NCBI GenBank assembly: GCA_902729315.2
Contig: LR746277.1
Location: forward strand, 4,469,001-4,533,000
Length of the DNA stretch: 64,000 nucleotides
DNA from: Spirodela intermedia
Lineage: Eukaryota > Streptophyta > Magnoliopsida > Alismatales > Araceae
Direction of reading: 5' to 3'
The first letter of the stretch is position 1, and each line of letters opens with the position of its first letter. A program made the translations under genes and the position numbers. This document shows, piece by piece, positions 11,768-25,329 of this stretch. The notes under the pieces were generated by a model, which saw nothing but the letters and a program-made list of their open reading frames with translations, searched no databases and had not been told where the DNA came from.

Positions 11768-14700
11768 TCACTGTGGACCGTCGGCTGGATCAGGTTGGGC
11801 TGGCAGCAGTGGCGGCAGTGGCGGCTCGACTCCACTGGAGTTCCTGTTGAGATGAGGCTTCTTGAACTGCACCAGGATCATGGTCATGTTGTCGCAGCCC
11901 TCTCCAGTGGCCGTTGAAGGGGCCAGGCACCTGTCTAACACTCTCTCGCACACTGAAGAGAGACTGCTCTCCTGCGTCCACAGAAAAAGCCCCAAGAGAG
12001 AGGAACATTCAGAGAGAACCCGGAAGAATCAGTCGGGCCATTGGAGGAGGGGTGCTATTTCCAAAACTAGGAGACTCGGAACCATTTCCATAAATATATA
12101 TCCAATGGTAATCATCCCATCAGAGAGCCTTGAAGACTACATTGGGGCCTGTCGGCAAGCACAGTGGCCAGAATAGAACAAGATCAGCAGTGACCATCAT
12201 GATCCAGACAGAATCAAGGGACAGCATCGCCGGATTGGCCTACCCGGATGGACCAGTAAAAAGAATCGGTTGAATGGACAAAAATGGCAATTGAATGGAT
12301 GGGATGCGTTGCATACCACGTTTATGTGCTCGTGTATGAAGTCGACGAGTTGCTGGCTTGTCATACAGTCCCTGAAGAACAGAAAAGATATCGACAGAGT
12401 TTATTCACTGAGCCAAAGTGGACTGCGGTCGAGAAAACATTACTGCATGAGAGAAACAAATGATGCCATCTATGTTGAAAAGTTAATCAGAACGCTATCA
12501 ATGCTTTTTGACAATGAAATCAAAATAATCAAAATCATTCTTCAAGAGTCCTGGAGGACCCAACGGGCATGGGCTTCTAGTTTGAGCCCATGACCGGTTT
12601 TCTTTTATAAACGTTTACAACAGAAATTTAGCAATAATCACTGAACTATGCAATATAAATTACTATGCTATTATTTTATCGAATTATATTCTCCGAATGT
12701 TGCTTTATCAGTTTATGAACACCCTACGTAAATATCAACATATAATTATTTTATATAAACATTAAAAAAAACCAATAAAATAGTATCATTTAAAGCACTT
12801 AGGCCAGGTTCTGCGGTGAGAGATGATGCAGAGGATGGCATGAAGGACATGAGGGAATCGGCTGAAAATAAGGAAGAGGACATGAAATTTGAAAGATCAG
12901 GGATGTCAACCACTCTCCGCCACCCACCACAAGAGTAGGACATAAGGCGAAGGTTATCAAATATCACACAAGAAAAGTATATTAAGCCAGTATCTTATGG
13001 CTGGTTCCCAAGAATTGTAACCTCTGAGCAAGCAAGGTCTTAAATTTGGGCATTTCCAGTAGATGCGGGACTAAGTTGTGCCCAAGATTCATGACAACCA
13101 TTTTTCCATATTAACATACCCTTTAAGTCTTCCCTTTAAAGATTTGTTTACATTTTTAACTTTAAAAAATAAAATCTAAAAGAAATTACAGTTATTTTAT
13201 CAACTACACCACTAGATCTTGTCACAAATGTTTCCTTAAATTAAAGCTAAGCATTATCCGGCCGGCCAATTTTTAAATAGAGGTTGGATGTTTAACACGG
13301 TATCAGAATTTGCAGCACTCCGGTGAGATCTCTAAATGGCCATAAGTTCAACGATGAAAAGCTGCCAAGACGGAATTTCATATGCCAACCACCTTATCCA
13401 TTTCAAGAAACTGAATTTCAAACGGAATTATTTTTCGAATAGTTTCAGGTTACTAGATATTTTGAGTTCAGTCAGAAGAAATTAAATTTAACCATTAATG
13501 TATCAGTAATTAGCAATACCAGTTGCTGTATGTTATGCTCATCAGAACGAACTGATCAATAACCTTGTAGATTCCAAACTAGTATAGGTGATCACACCAG
13601 TTAGATTAACGTAACTCTAAATAATACTCTTTTGAGTAAATAAAATACCAAAAATCTAATAACTCCTTTGGACATAATAGGAGATAATTATGTGCGGATG
13701 ATACATTCGGATAGTATAGGTGATAATTTCAAGAGGATGACACATTTAATCAACTCATCTTTTTAGCACACAAGCAATAAAACTTGAAACACCCTGAATT
13801 AAACTTACCAAATTCCATCACATGCTAGAACAATGAACTCATCATCATCACAGAGTTCAACCTGTAATGGCCACAAGCATAAAATAGTAAGAAGCCCAAA
13901 GGTGGAAAACGTCAAAATAGTAACTGAAACAGTCCTTCAGTACTCACAATATTTATGTCAGGATTAGCAGTCACAATTTGCTTGTCAGCAGGCAAAAACT
14001 TGTTCTGCTTAAATTCCATGTCACCTGAAACCCAGAAAAATTCAATTCATTATTTTCCGTTATGAAAACAAACTCCAAGTTGACGAGTGGCATGATCAAA
14101 TTACCGATAGCTCTTGCTAAGTTTAAACTTCCATTGACTCGTCCTGCATGGATGAAACCACCGGCCTTAAGAATTCTCTCTCTTTCAGCCTCAAGATCTG
14201 GCTTGTGATCTCTTGACAGGTTGTATGCCTGAGAAAAAAAAACCGAAAAACATTGGAGTACCTGATGAATGTTCACCAGAACTCACTATGATAGTTTACA
14301 GTCAAGATTTACCTGACCCTTCCTTGAGATCACACAGCGAGAGTCACCAGCATTTGCAACAATCAATTGATTGTTCCTAATGAGAGCTACACATGCTGTA
14401 CAACCGGATGTGGGTCCAGCAAAATCAGAGTGGGGTCCCTGATCACAAACTACAAAGATAAGAAAATAGCAGTAACAGATGGGAATTTTTGTCATCAAAT
14501 TTTTAAAAATCTCAAAAGTGGTTTAATCACGTGCCAAAAGCTTTTTTTCAAAGATAACAACTGTAGAAAGTTAACATTATTACTATAAAGATAAATAATA
14601 TATAAACTGTTACCATTGAAAGCTACTCTTGAGTGGAAACTTACTCAATGGATGAGAATTTTTTCCCTCATCAAAGAAGATTTGAGGTTTTTTAGGTAAC

Positions 14701-17700
14701 CAAGCATCACTGACCAAAGCTTCACAACAAACAACAATTGATTTGATAATAAATTCTGTATTTTTTAAGATACTATTACTTCGTGGTGACACTGCCTTAC
14801 AGTTAACCCCAAAAGATCAAGAGACCGAAAAACAAATTCGGGTGGAAATACCCTATTTACAAAATTTTAACCGTTTTAGGTCCAAAAATGATAAAAATAA
14901 AATGTAGTAATCCAATATTTGATGAATTAATCTCCTGTATCCAAAAGTTTTAGCCAACTCAGAATCGAGATCCAAGCTGGATCCCCGAAAACCATGGTAG
15001 TTTGGACAAACTCAAGCACGTTCCATGAAGTGGAGGTGATACAGTTCACTGAAGGTGGAGCTTTTAGGTGGAAGTTCCTCCATGGAAGAAACATAGAAGG
15101 AAAAGGAAAAGAAAGAGAGAAGAGGGAGAAATTAAAATTTGAGAAGCAAATGAGAGCAGCTTTGTTGCGCCAACTTTCTGCCAACATTGACTAAAGCTTT
15201 CTCACTGTTTTCTTAGAACCATATGTAGGATTTGGCCTCCGGTACGGGGTGCAAGATCACCCCACATGCATAGGCTGTGTTAGCAGTGCCAGTGTTAGAA
15301 GCAGATTTCGTCTCCAAAAGGAAGTCCTTATGTTTTACTGTTCAAGTTGTCTCTTCTACTGTCTTTTACATTGAAATCGTTGAACATCATAATAATCAGT
15401 TTGATATGGCATCAGTCACAAACTAGTAAAGTTTAATTATTCATATTTAAATCAATCCCTTTTAGCCAGTTTCTGATTGAGTATAAGTTAGACCCTACCA
15501 CGAGAAGCGAAAATTTAATGATACAGCCCATCCAAACGAAGTTCGCTATTCAAGATTTTCAGAAATGTAGCACTGAAAAGGCAGGTTTTTTTCCTAAACG
15601 GCTTATGAATCACATAGTCATACACTGAGAGGATCAATCAGAAAGATTTAAGCTCGTTGACAACTAAGGTAAAGAAACAGAAAGAAAAATAAGGCATACA
15701 TAGCATAAATACACACAATAAAAAATACCTCCTCGAAAGCCCAGTCTTCAACTTGCTCACGAGACTCTCCACCCCTTGGGGACCATATTAAGCCTTCTAT
15801 CATGCCAGTCCACTTGTTTATTTTATCTCCCAAGACAGCTAATTCTCTCCAGCCTCTCTGTCCCCGCATCATTTCATCCATTCTGTGACAAAAGAAATAA
15901 CATTGACTGAATGTTTTCATGTTTTGAAGGGGTTTGCTTCAGGGAGGATATAATTCACCAATTCGCCTTTCTTTTTCTTTTCTTTTTTTACCCCAGTCAG
16001 ATTTTTTACGGAAGAAGGAAGTTTAAATAGGCAATTCCAAAATTTGTAAAAGTTTTGCGAGACTGTAAAATTTACAAAAATTTTGTGAAATAACTATATG
16101 CTCTCTTGTTCAATTCACAAAAAAAGAACACAAAAATAATGGAAGAATGTAGGGGGCTCAGTTAACTATTGATCTTTGATTGATAAGTCTTCCAGTCAAC
16201 TATCATCATGCAAATAAGCGTAGTTGTGGCACGTTGTTCTAAAATCGATAAAAACCACAACAACAATGAGCAAAGCAAAAATAAACCTGAAGAAAGCCTT
16301 CTGAACAGAGGTACCCAAATCACCAGCCGAGTTGGCCTCATTCTTGAGAACTTGAACGTGCAGGAATTTTGCACAGAACTTTGCAACAACTTTACCTGCA
16401 AAAGCAACATAATTAGTCAATACCAATAATAAGACTTCTCAAAGAAGAACGTACATAATGCATAGAACTTTCTAACAGTTTTCTCTGCAAACGTAACATG
16501 ATTATTAATGACAACTAGACTCATCATTGAAATGATATGTTTTGGATTTTTTTCAGTGAAAATTTATACAGCAGCAAGTAAAGTTATGACGATCTAATAG
16601 CATCAAACCTCGATGTAGCGATAAAGAACAACTGTTTCTGACCTGAATGAGACCACAGGCATTGAGCCATCTATCCAATATCTTTATTAATTACAATAAT
16701 GGCTCTTCAACACTTTGTGTTGGTCTGAAGGAATTGGACGTAAATTGTCTTTCTTCTAAACATGCCTGTTTCTTGACAGGATCCATTACATATTATTCTC
16801 TGGTCCAGATAAGCATATCCTTGTTTGACTTTTTCTCAAGAAATACAACTTCTCCCCACTTTTCCTCTCTTCTTCCTTGATTTTAGTCGAATGTGATCTA
16901 AGTCCCTTTGGACACAAATCACTGTTGTCATCTAGCCTTCTGGCACTGTCACCTGTTCGAATGAGATCTAGTCCCTTTCTAAGAAAAGTGCTTAATAACA
17001 CATTTTCTCATTTATCCTATTTCCTTCCTTCCTTATTCTCCTCTATTCCCTATTCTCCCACTTCTTCTCTTTTCCTCTCTTTCTTGTATCCGGCTGGAAT
17101 AAAATCGCGCCAGCATATATTAAAATGGGGAGGGAGTGGAGAGAGAGACAGAGACAGATGGATATAATGTATAATTAATCTTTCCATACAAAATATGCAT
17201 GAACTTTTATCAACGAAATTCGCATGCTGGTCAGATCACTTAGGTTTTCTTGTAGTTAGATGAGGATTTGGATTAAAACTGACTAAATATTGATTTGTCA
17301 AACACATGAAACGATCCATTAGCTCCCCAAAGTGTAATCTCCATAATAGCAGATTGAACATTTTAACATATTCGCATTGATTTCTTGACGTCTCCTTTTC
17401 GCTATGGCATACTTGAGTGTTCAGATATTTCATTATGTTCCTACTGTGACCGTAAACTAAATTATCAGAAAACAAATGTAGATAGTGATTACAACCCTGA
17501 AGAGATAATTTTCACATTGAACTGAAATACATTAAAAGACAAATAGTACATTCGTAAATTGCTGTTTTCTGAAGAGAAAAAATACAATTTTATCCGAGCA
17601 TTTGCAATTTTTTAAAGAACCATGAAGATACCAGAAAGTCATAAAGGACATAACTAAATATAGCAGCCAGTAAGAAAAATAAGTTTGTGGTTTGGGAAAG

Positions 17701-19482
17701 AGATTTAATTAATTCCAATCAAAACGAAAGAATACAAAATTCAACAGGATAATGGCAATGGCTGGTACCTCCGTGTCCGTCATAAACACCAAAAAATGAA
17801 GTGCAATTGTCTAAATCAGGCAAGGCAGCATGCTGAGAAAAAGAAGAAAAATAAAAACAAATGAGAATCAGATGCAAGAAGTTATAGAAATGACCCAGGA
17901 AACTTGCAAATATGGAATACACGGATACTATCATCAAATTAGTAACCATCTTTTGAGCGCTTCGGTGCACAAATAGACAAAAAATTATCAAAATATTATG
18001 CCACATGACACTATAACCTGCAGGATGGCCTCATACAACACTCACAAACAGCTACATGACCTACGTAACAGAAATGCACACACAACCATTTACATTTGTA
18101 GCATAAATATACATCAGGAGCTTTTTACATCTACCCCAGTCATTATGCTTTTTACTATCATAAAAAATGCATAACTTCAAACAGGCAACACAAGGGATAA
18201 ATGAGAAGAAAAAAATGACAGAAGTTCGTTGATTCTTTATTAAAAAAATATTCTCATGTGCACATCAGGGGTGATCAATTCGATTGTCAACACCACCTGG
18301 AGACAACACTAGCCAAAACATAAAGGAGGTTCGAAAGCACCTTTTATCCCTTTTCTGTTGTACCTCAGGGTCAAGAAAAGGAAGGAAATTCATTAAGAAA
18401 GGAAGAAATTATATCCGCGTTGTCCAATTTCAGCAAAACCCAAATACCAGGTCTCAAGGGTAGGATTTCATTGCTCACTGAATAGTTATTTGTTCCCACC
18501 CTGGTATTGTCTAAATGTCAGGAATAGGCAGCATTAATACATAGATTACTTGCAAGCATGCCTTACCCACCTGTAAGTGGATACATGAGCCCATACAATA
18601 AGAAACAGTGTCAATGTTGTCCATAACAGCGAATGGGTTTATAGAATGAGTATCCCTAGAGACCAATTCTTCAAACCAAGAAGCGTTTATCTCAGAGCCT
18701 ATGGAAATGCATCTACAGTTTTTAAAAAAGTAACAAAGCATGGTCCAAGTTCTGGTATTCTCTTCTCTGTATTTAAATAAAATTTCAGATTGCTCCTATT
18801 TCACTTATAGAATAACATGACTATAATCCAAGTATTCAGAGGTTGCTGGGCACATATTCAGTGTTGAAAACCTTGAAAGGATGAGATTCAGGTTCCCAGA
18901 AGATTCAAGTGATATCTTAAGCAGACAAATACCATAAAGTTTCCATGTGGTGGTCATCCGAGCCTTGACGAACAAGAGTTTAAGGATGTCATTGTGATGG
19001 TTTCAACTGTTTAATTACTATCCTATGATGCTCTCTATTATCTGGTTTCAGATGGGGTCATATGTTGAGGTGAAGGATGATAAAAAGATAGATTTGGGAA
19101 AAATATTGTGGAAGTGAAGATTTCATGAAGCATTGATGTTCATAGTCTCATTTTAAGCTCTATTATCTTAATCGTCTGGTATATTCCCGGAAAACTCTCT
19201 TAGCTTTCCTTCTTGGTGATCTTAGACTTTGTTCTTTTGATTCGAACAGATGTGCCCGTGCCTTCTGTTTCCGAAACAGAACACGACACCAACAGGTCGA
19301 TATGGTCCTCCTATATCTTAGAAGAAAAGACATGAAATGAATGAGAAGCTCAAATTACAACTCACAGCATCTTCCATGGAGGCGCGCCATCCTTGCATAG
19401 ATGACAATCCGAATCTAAGTCTTTCGTTTCCACCATCTTCAGAAAATTTCTCGGTTTTAGGGGTACTAAGATATATTCCCAT
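11768..19482 (-). CDS. Protein phosphatase 2C (PP2C60/PP2C11-like), 359 aa
   Basis: Mn/Mg-dependent Ser/Thr phosphatase of the plant group that includes Arabidopsis At4g31860 (from memory). Ten coding exons on the minus strand: 19482-19366, 17832-17769, 16395-16287, 15882-15729, 14438-14313, 14228-14105, 14024-13948, 13861-13809, 12371-12320 and 11971-11768. They total 1080 nt with phase kept at every junction. Residues 1-39 ([17 protein letters not shown] ... GWRASMEDA) are the family N-terminus with possible Gly2 myristoylation. Metal-binding residues are seen in GVYDGHGG (Asp57, Gly58), CDGIWD (Asp272) and GEGCDNMT (Asp319); ANAGDSRCV and RDHKPD are intact. The last 25 residues are Pro-rich and variable. 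All catalytic positions are present, so the gene looks functional. Upstream of the ATG an acceptor at 19505-19506 indicates an intron in the 5' leader. Confidence 0.95.
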
Positions 19483-21660
19483 TTCTTAGTCAGAAAACTT
19501 TTATCTGCAAATTTGAAAATGAGAACGGTCAATAAAAGAATTCTGTATAACATGCCCATCAAATCCAATGTAGCACGAGCACCTTAAACTTCAATGCGAC
19601 GTTTGAGCACTATGACCATAGTCCGCAAATTGATAACCAAAGTTTACAGGTAAGACTGAAGGCAAACTGAAAGAAAAACCCTGTAAATGTCATTGCAAAA
19701 AGAAACATAAAAAAAATCAGTAATGCTTTAAGAATGCATCATATATAAAGAAGCACAAAAGAAGACACGTTTTAATAGCAATACATATTCACAATTACTT
19801 TCAAACTCAGGAAAAATATAACACAGCTAAGACATTTCAAATCCTCCGGTGTCTTCATTTTTGTGCATTATCCCATCAATCCGTGATCAAAAAGTACTCA
19901 AATGTCAAATACCCAAAAAAGTTAAAAAGATTACCCCCCCCCCCACCCCCCCGCGTCCCATTCAGCATTAATACAGTAATACATTATTCTTTCACCGCAG
20001 AAGGATTAATCTTATATTACTCTTATTATATTGCCTTGATTATAACTCCTCAGACAGGACTAGCACTATCCAATCAGATTTGTCACCCCAAGAATGATAT
20101 ACATACTAATAAAGACGGCATGTACAAAAATCCCAGCTTATGCCAGCTACACATCCAGTGTCACAGTAAGCCCCACTAGACAATTCCGATGATGGTGATT
20201 TACCAAAAAAACCCCAAGTCATGAGGAATTTTAACCAGGGAACTGAACGTTGGTCCAAAAATTAATACATTTTCAGTTCAAAAAAATCAGCAAACCAGTG
20301 TACAGGCAGAATATAGGATTTTTCATATGTTATTTGGGATAATATTACTCCAGCACACATTGCACTAAGATTATCACCCAAACACATTGTAGCTACAGAT
20401 GAAATCACCCTCTTCTAGGGAAACAAGAAACAACTCCTCGTGGACGTTTAATGAAATTCAAGAGCACGTGAAACAACAGCTTAATCTATGAACATCATGT
20501 CAGGATTAAAAAACTTCTGAATCTCAAGAAAGCCGGAAAACGGCATCTTCCACCAGGGAACTAGTCAGAAATATATTAAACCACGAAATATTAGCAGTAG
20601 AATAGGGAGCCGTCTCACCTTAGATCCTGGATAATGTACCCACAACGAAACCCCCAATTATTATTAATTGCACGACAGCTGTTATTATCGGATGTACACA
20701 CGGGTTACGTTACATTCGATAACAATCTCTGTCATGTTTTCAATACACTTATAGTGAGCCTAACTAAGCAATTGCATTCGAAGATGGTGAAAGAACCACA
20801 CTGAAACAGTGAAATTATGCATTTCTGATCGGCTTAAACGCCAGTGGAAGGGAAAACGAACCACTAGGTTGGCATATCTCCCTCGGATACGATCTAAAGA
20901 CCCAGACGTTTTACCAGTGATTGAAACGGCTAGCAGGGACTGGAATAATTGCACCAGTACCCGGTTCCTAATGATGACTCCCTCCCACCGAGAAAACCGC
21001 GGGCATCCTATAGAATAAACCACGAAGTAATTAGCTTGCGCTTGGCGTGACGACCGTCCAGAGTTTCACGAGGCCAAAAACACGAAGATCTAGATCTGGA
21101 CGAGCGCAAGAATAACCAAGTTATAATCAATTGAAGGCTAAGGCCATTTGTGGGCTATTTACCAGACACAGCCGACCAACCTCCGAGAGTTCGATATGGC
21201 GGGAGCGAATTGGTGCGCCGATACCAAATCGTCAATAAAGCTTCGAAATTAAGGAGATTTGCCACAAGGATTAGGGTTTCGCAGCCAAATCGCACGTTCG
21301 CACCACACATTCCTACTCCGAGAGATACAGAGGCAACACAGATAAACCCACCGAATGGAAAGAATTCAGACCGTTCGACGAGAAGAAATGGACGCCGAGC
21401 AGCGATACACTTACCCTGGCAGCGATCGGCCGGGGAGACGGCGGCAGCGCGGAGAGCGAGACACCAAACGAGGGTTCGATTCGCCTCGCTTCGTCTCGGC
21501 GGTCAACAAGCGAGAAATGGGGCTGACGACTGACAAGAAGGGACTACCTGGAAGCCTCCATCATCGAAGTGCGGATCCAGAGAAGCATTCGCCGTGGCCA
21601 ACAGGGAGATGTCGAAGATGTCAGACCCAACCCTTTGAATTCCGTAGGATCTTTGTCGCC
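19483..21660 (-). promoter_or_regulatory. PP2C 5' leader with a 2-kb intron, first leader exon and promoter
   Basis: On the minus strand an acceptor (TTTGCAG) ends at 19505, so leader positions 19504-19483 precede the ATG. A matching donor (CTTCCAG/GTAGTCC) lies at 21548/21547, giving a leader intron of about 2.04 kb and a first exon from 21548 to perhaps 21650. The leader exon has ATGATGG (21564-21559), which after splicing would make a six-codon upstream ORF ending in TAA before the main ATG. The intron holds a C-rich run near 19934-19953. The transcription start is not determined. Confidence 0.55.
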
Positions 21661-21794
21661 CCCCCCCCTTTTCTTTTATTTTTTATCGCCGTAGGAAATT
21701 AAGCGGACGATGATGCTACATCATTTTTTATTATTCTACTATTACATTTTATTTAATGTCGTCAAATAAGACAACTAGTTTACCAAACGAGGGT

Positions 21795-22175
21795 TCGGCT
21801 CGCTCTCTCTCTCTCTCTCTCTCTGAGAGTTTGGCCCCAAATACTGTCCACTGACATTGAGAAGGCCTTTTTCGTTTATGGGCCAGATTTTGAGGATCAG
21901 GCCCATAGAGTAACGAGGTCCGTTACTAAGATTCTAGAGCCCAGGACGTGTACAGAGGAATCCGAGCCCATGGTACCATTAATGGGCCGGCCAACGAAGC
22001 GTATCTTCGTGTAATATGAAATTGGATAGATGGCTCATCCATATTCTCCAAGTCTTTTGGTCAGACGCCGCGTGGGGATCTTTCTGTGCCTATGGGGTCC
22101 ACTCATTTCTAAATCAATCAAGGAAGCATCAGGAAATGTTCATTTCTATAGACCAACGTTCCTTGACGGCGGCCA

Positions 22176-22219
<44 letters not shown>

Positions 22220-22360
22220 AGATAGAGGAAGAGGGGGCCGGCAAGAAGGTGTAGAGGAGAAAAGAAGAGGGGCGTTGAGATCTCACTGGTCGTCTTCCTC
22301 CCACGCTGGTCTGTTGGAGAGGCAAGGGAGGTCGAATTCAGTGGAATTGTAACTGCAACC
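21795..22360 (+). repeat. Duplicated promoter segment upstream of the RCI2/PMP3 pseudogene
   Basis: The sequence from about 21815 (GAGAGTTTGGCC...) to 22360 aligns along its length with 29570-30109, the upstream region of the intact RCI2/PMP3 gene. Shared marks are GAGGATCAGGCCCATA, AGCCCATGGTACCATTAATG, CGTATCTTCGT, AAGGAAGCATCAGGAA and a (GA)n tract (22180-22216 here, 29930-29964 there). A (CT)n tract lies at 21799-21823. It is a non-coding duplicate of a promoter. Confidence 0.9.
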
Positions 22361-22995
22361 ATGCACGCGAGCAGGTGCTGCATCTTCCTTGAGGTCCTGA
22401 TCGTCATTTTGCTTTCCCCTCTCTAGGTTTTCTGCTATATCTTTGGATGTCTCCACGTGGGTCAAAAGAAATGGTCAACTCCATGTAAGGGTCGGCTCAT
22501 CCCAACTTCTATAACTTAGGCGTCTCCTCCAGAAAACATTGACCATGTTACACTAGATTGTGAGTAACCGTCTTCTACTATCAGCTATATATGATGAGGA
22601 GGAAGTGGAGGGGAGGAGTAATGGATTCTCATCCACTCTAAGGGTGCTTGAGAGTTTGAACCGCTCAAAGGGTCATTATCCTCTTCTATCCCTCTCCCCT
22701 CACATTATTCCTGTCTTTCCTTGTAATATTCTTTTGTCCTCTAGTGTGAACCATCAGTTATTGTTCTCCACACCATACTCCTATGTAACCATCTCTTTCT
22801 CTCTTGTTCACATGAAGCTTTTACCACTTTCCTCCACCACAAATACTCTACTATGAGTCCCCTACTTCACAATGATCTTTATTTTCTCCTCTTTTTCGGG
22901 CCCAATCTGATGTGTCACTCTCTATGGGTTCTTCTCCTTTTGTGCAATCTGGATTTCTACGTCAGCATGTTGCTAATGTTCTCGAGATATCAATG
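22361..22995 (+). pseudogene. Broken copy of the RCI2/PMP3 gene (in-frame stop, insertion, lost acceptor)
   Basis: The ATG at 22361 opens MHASRCCIFLEVLIVILL, matching the exon 1 product of the intact gene at 30110. A TAG at 22424-22426 replaces the conserved Gly codon after SPL. About 400 bp (roughly 22431-22827) then interrupts exon 1. Homology resumes at CCTCCACCAC and continues through the intron (CCCAATCTGATG, TTCTTCTCCTTTTGTGCA) into exon 2 (about 22955-22995). The acceptor AG is AA here, and exon 2 soon becomes unalignable. Three independent lesions make this a clear pseudogene. It probably arose from the same duplication that produced the shared promoter. Confidence 0.9.
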
Positions 22996-24589
22996 AAGAT
23001 GACATTAAGCTAATGAACTGCTTAGATGATAATTGATAACATGCTAATTCTACTTATTAATATGAGTTACTATACATATTTTACATGATTATATTATTAT
23101 AATTAGCATGCTATTAAAGTTAATTCATGAATTATACATTTCATACGAATGACTGATTTTAAAGCATGAGAAATTGAATTGATGTATGTGTATTAGATCA
23201 TGAGATTTTATTAAATAAATTATCATCTAATTATTATTATAAGGTTTCATTTTTTTAAAAAAATCATGATTAATTAGTATAATACATATATTTTGTATGA
23301 TCTACCATTTATTTCCTAAGTCTTAAAAAAGTCATCTCATACATAATTAATTTATAATCTAGAGAGAGATTATTTGCCTATGCAGTTATTTTTGCTATTT
23401 ATTTAAAATAATTATATAATTTACTTTTATTAGTTTAGTACATGCTTAATATGCCCATGGGCCAATTAAAAGACCCATACAAACAAAGGAAGCCCCATGG
23501 GCCTTAAGAGGGGAAGCCCACCACCAAAGGAAGGCGGAAACCACCTTCCTCCTTTGAAGGAGTCAAAGGGGCTAGGTGGCCTCTTGTCATTGGTCACGCC
23601 CTCTTCGTCCTTAGGCAACCTTTGGGACTATCTCAGCCCCTCAATCAGCCCAATATAAGGGCCGATATAAGTCCTAGGGTGAGGGAAGGTGAGAAGACAC
23701 CCTAGGAGCCGCCCACCTCCAATGATTGTGTACTCCCCTTCTTGATTTAAGGGTTGACAATGGGCATGACCAAGAGAAGAATAAAAGGTCATTTAAAGAG
23801 AAAGAAGATCATTCTTTGCTTGGGAGAGGAAGCCAAGAACTTCACTGAGGGAGGCATGTCCAAAAACTTTTGAGGAAGAAATCTCTTGAATTACTCCAAG
23901 AGTTAACCAAGTAGTCACATGTATTGTATTTTATTTATATTTTATGAATCTCTTTAAGTCTTGAATGAATGAGTTTTATTTTCTTATTGCATTCTCTTTT
24001 TCTTGAGACTCTCTTGGTGAGAAGAGTTGATCCAATTGAAGAGTAGGTAAGGATTATGTTCTTTGATTCAACCCTACTCTTCCTCTACTCCCCTTGATGT
24101 ATGTGGATCTCTTAGTTTATTAAGATTGATTAGATTTTCAAGCATGACTGAGATAAGGAATATTTAAGATATTTTAGATACTTCTCTTTTCACATTCTTT
24201 TGTTCATTTGATTCATCAAAATTGAGTATTGATTGACACCTCAAGCTTATAATCTTGAAACAACTTCATGAAGAAAACATATAAAATTAATTCGGATCAT
24301 AATAAACTTTAAAATGTTTTAATATCATATGAACGTCACATAAATGCTTATATGATAACCCATTGATAATGTTTATGTAATGTTGAATGTCTTTTTGTAA
24401 ACTTCGGATATGTCAATCAACTACATCATTGGTCACTTGACATCTTAAACTTATTTATAATCTCAAATAGGTTAAGACATATGATGTAGTTGCCTGAATT
24501 ATTATAAGAAAATTTGATTCAAAATAAAATCATGTCACATGTCCTTAAATTTTAACACATTACATTTTGAAGTAGATTTCTTAAACTTC
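22996..24589. other. AT-rich DNA with an LTR-like stretch (about 23440-24100)
   Basis: No gene. The part at 23440-24100 is less AT-rich, has GCCCATGGGCC near 23453, a TATA-like AATATAAGGGCC near 23650 and AATAAAAGG near 23780, and then long poly-T/AT stretches. This resembles the composition of a plant LTR, but I could not define both ends or a target-site duplication. The remainder looks like decayed repeat DNA. Confidence 0.35.
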
Positions 24590-24960
24590 TATTAACAACT
24601 CTCATTCTAGAAAATCTATCAACCACAACAAATATTGAATTATGTCCTTTTAATATTTTTGATAATCTAATAACAAAGTCAATGCTAAGGTCTTTCCAAT
24701 GTCAATGTGGTACATACAAGGGTGTGTATGACTCAATGATGTGAAACTCAGTGTTAATACAGACTCTATATTGTGAATTTTTCTTAATGACATATCTTTT
24801 TAAGCTAAGTCAGAAAAGAACAATCTCTCACAGTGCTAATAGTTTTGTCTTTTCTAAAGTGCTATCTCAACCCTCTTGTGAGTTAATTTCTATGTCATGT
24901 TTCTTACAAGAATACTCAAATTTAGAAGATATAAATTCTCCCCACACATTCTTCACTCAC
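24590..24960 (-). mobile_element. Ty3/gypsy retrotransposon remnant (integrase region)
   Basis: Minus-strand conceptual reading gives, with frameshifts and stops, an integrase zinc-finger-like stretch (EKTKLLALL ... LSLKRYVIKK), then YTPLYVP, then HWKDLSIDFVIRLSK followed by GHNSIFVVVDRFSRM. This order and these motifs (YTPLPVP, W-DLS-DF, IFVVVDRFSKM) are characteristic of plant Ty3/gypsy integrase. The copy is broken and not functional. Confidence 0.75.
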
Positions 24961-25329
24961 TTCATTATTTACGAAAGTAGATCATAAACTAGAAACCATA
25001 TGCTTGGGATGTAATAAATTAAATACATTAAAGTAAAAATGACCATATCGTAAATGCTAAAGTAAAGATGAATCATTATATTTACTAATCATGTCAAATT
25101 CAATAAGTCTTGAAATATCAAGAGGAAACATTATTTTTTAATTTTAAACATTATGATTGGAGATATACCACTTTTATCATGCTTGATAACACAACTATTA
25201 TCTTCAGAATGAGTAATATAATCGCATTCTAATAATTAATCTACAATAAGCAAATTATCTACTAATTTTAGAACAAAATAAACATCATGAATCAATGTAT
25301 TTACACATGATTTTATATGAGCATCAATA

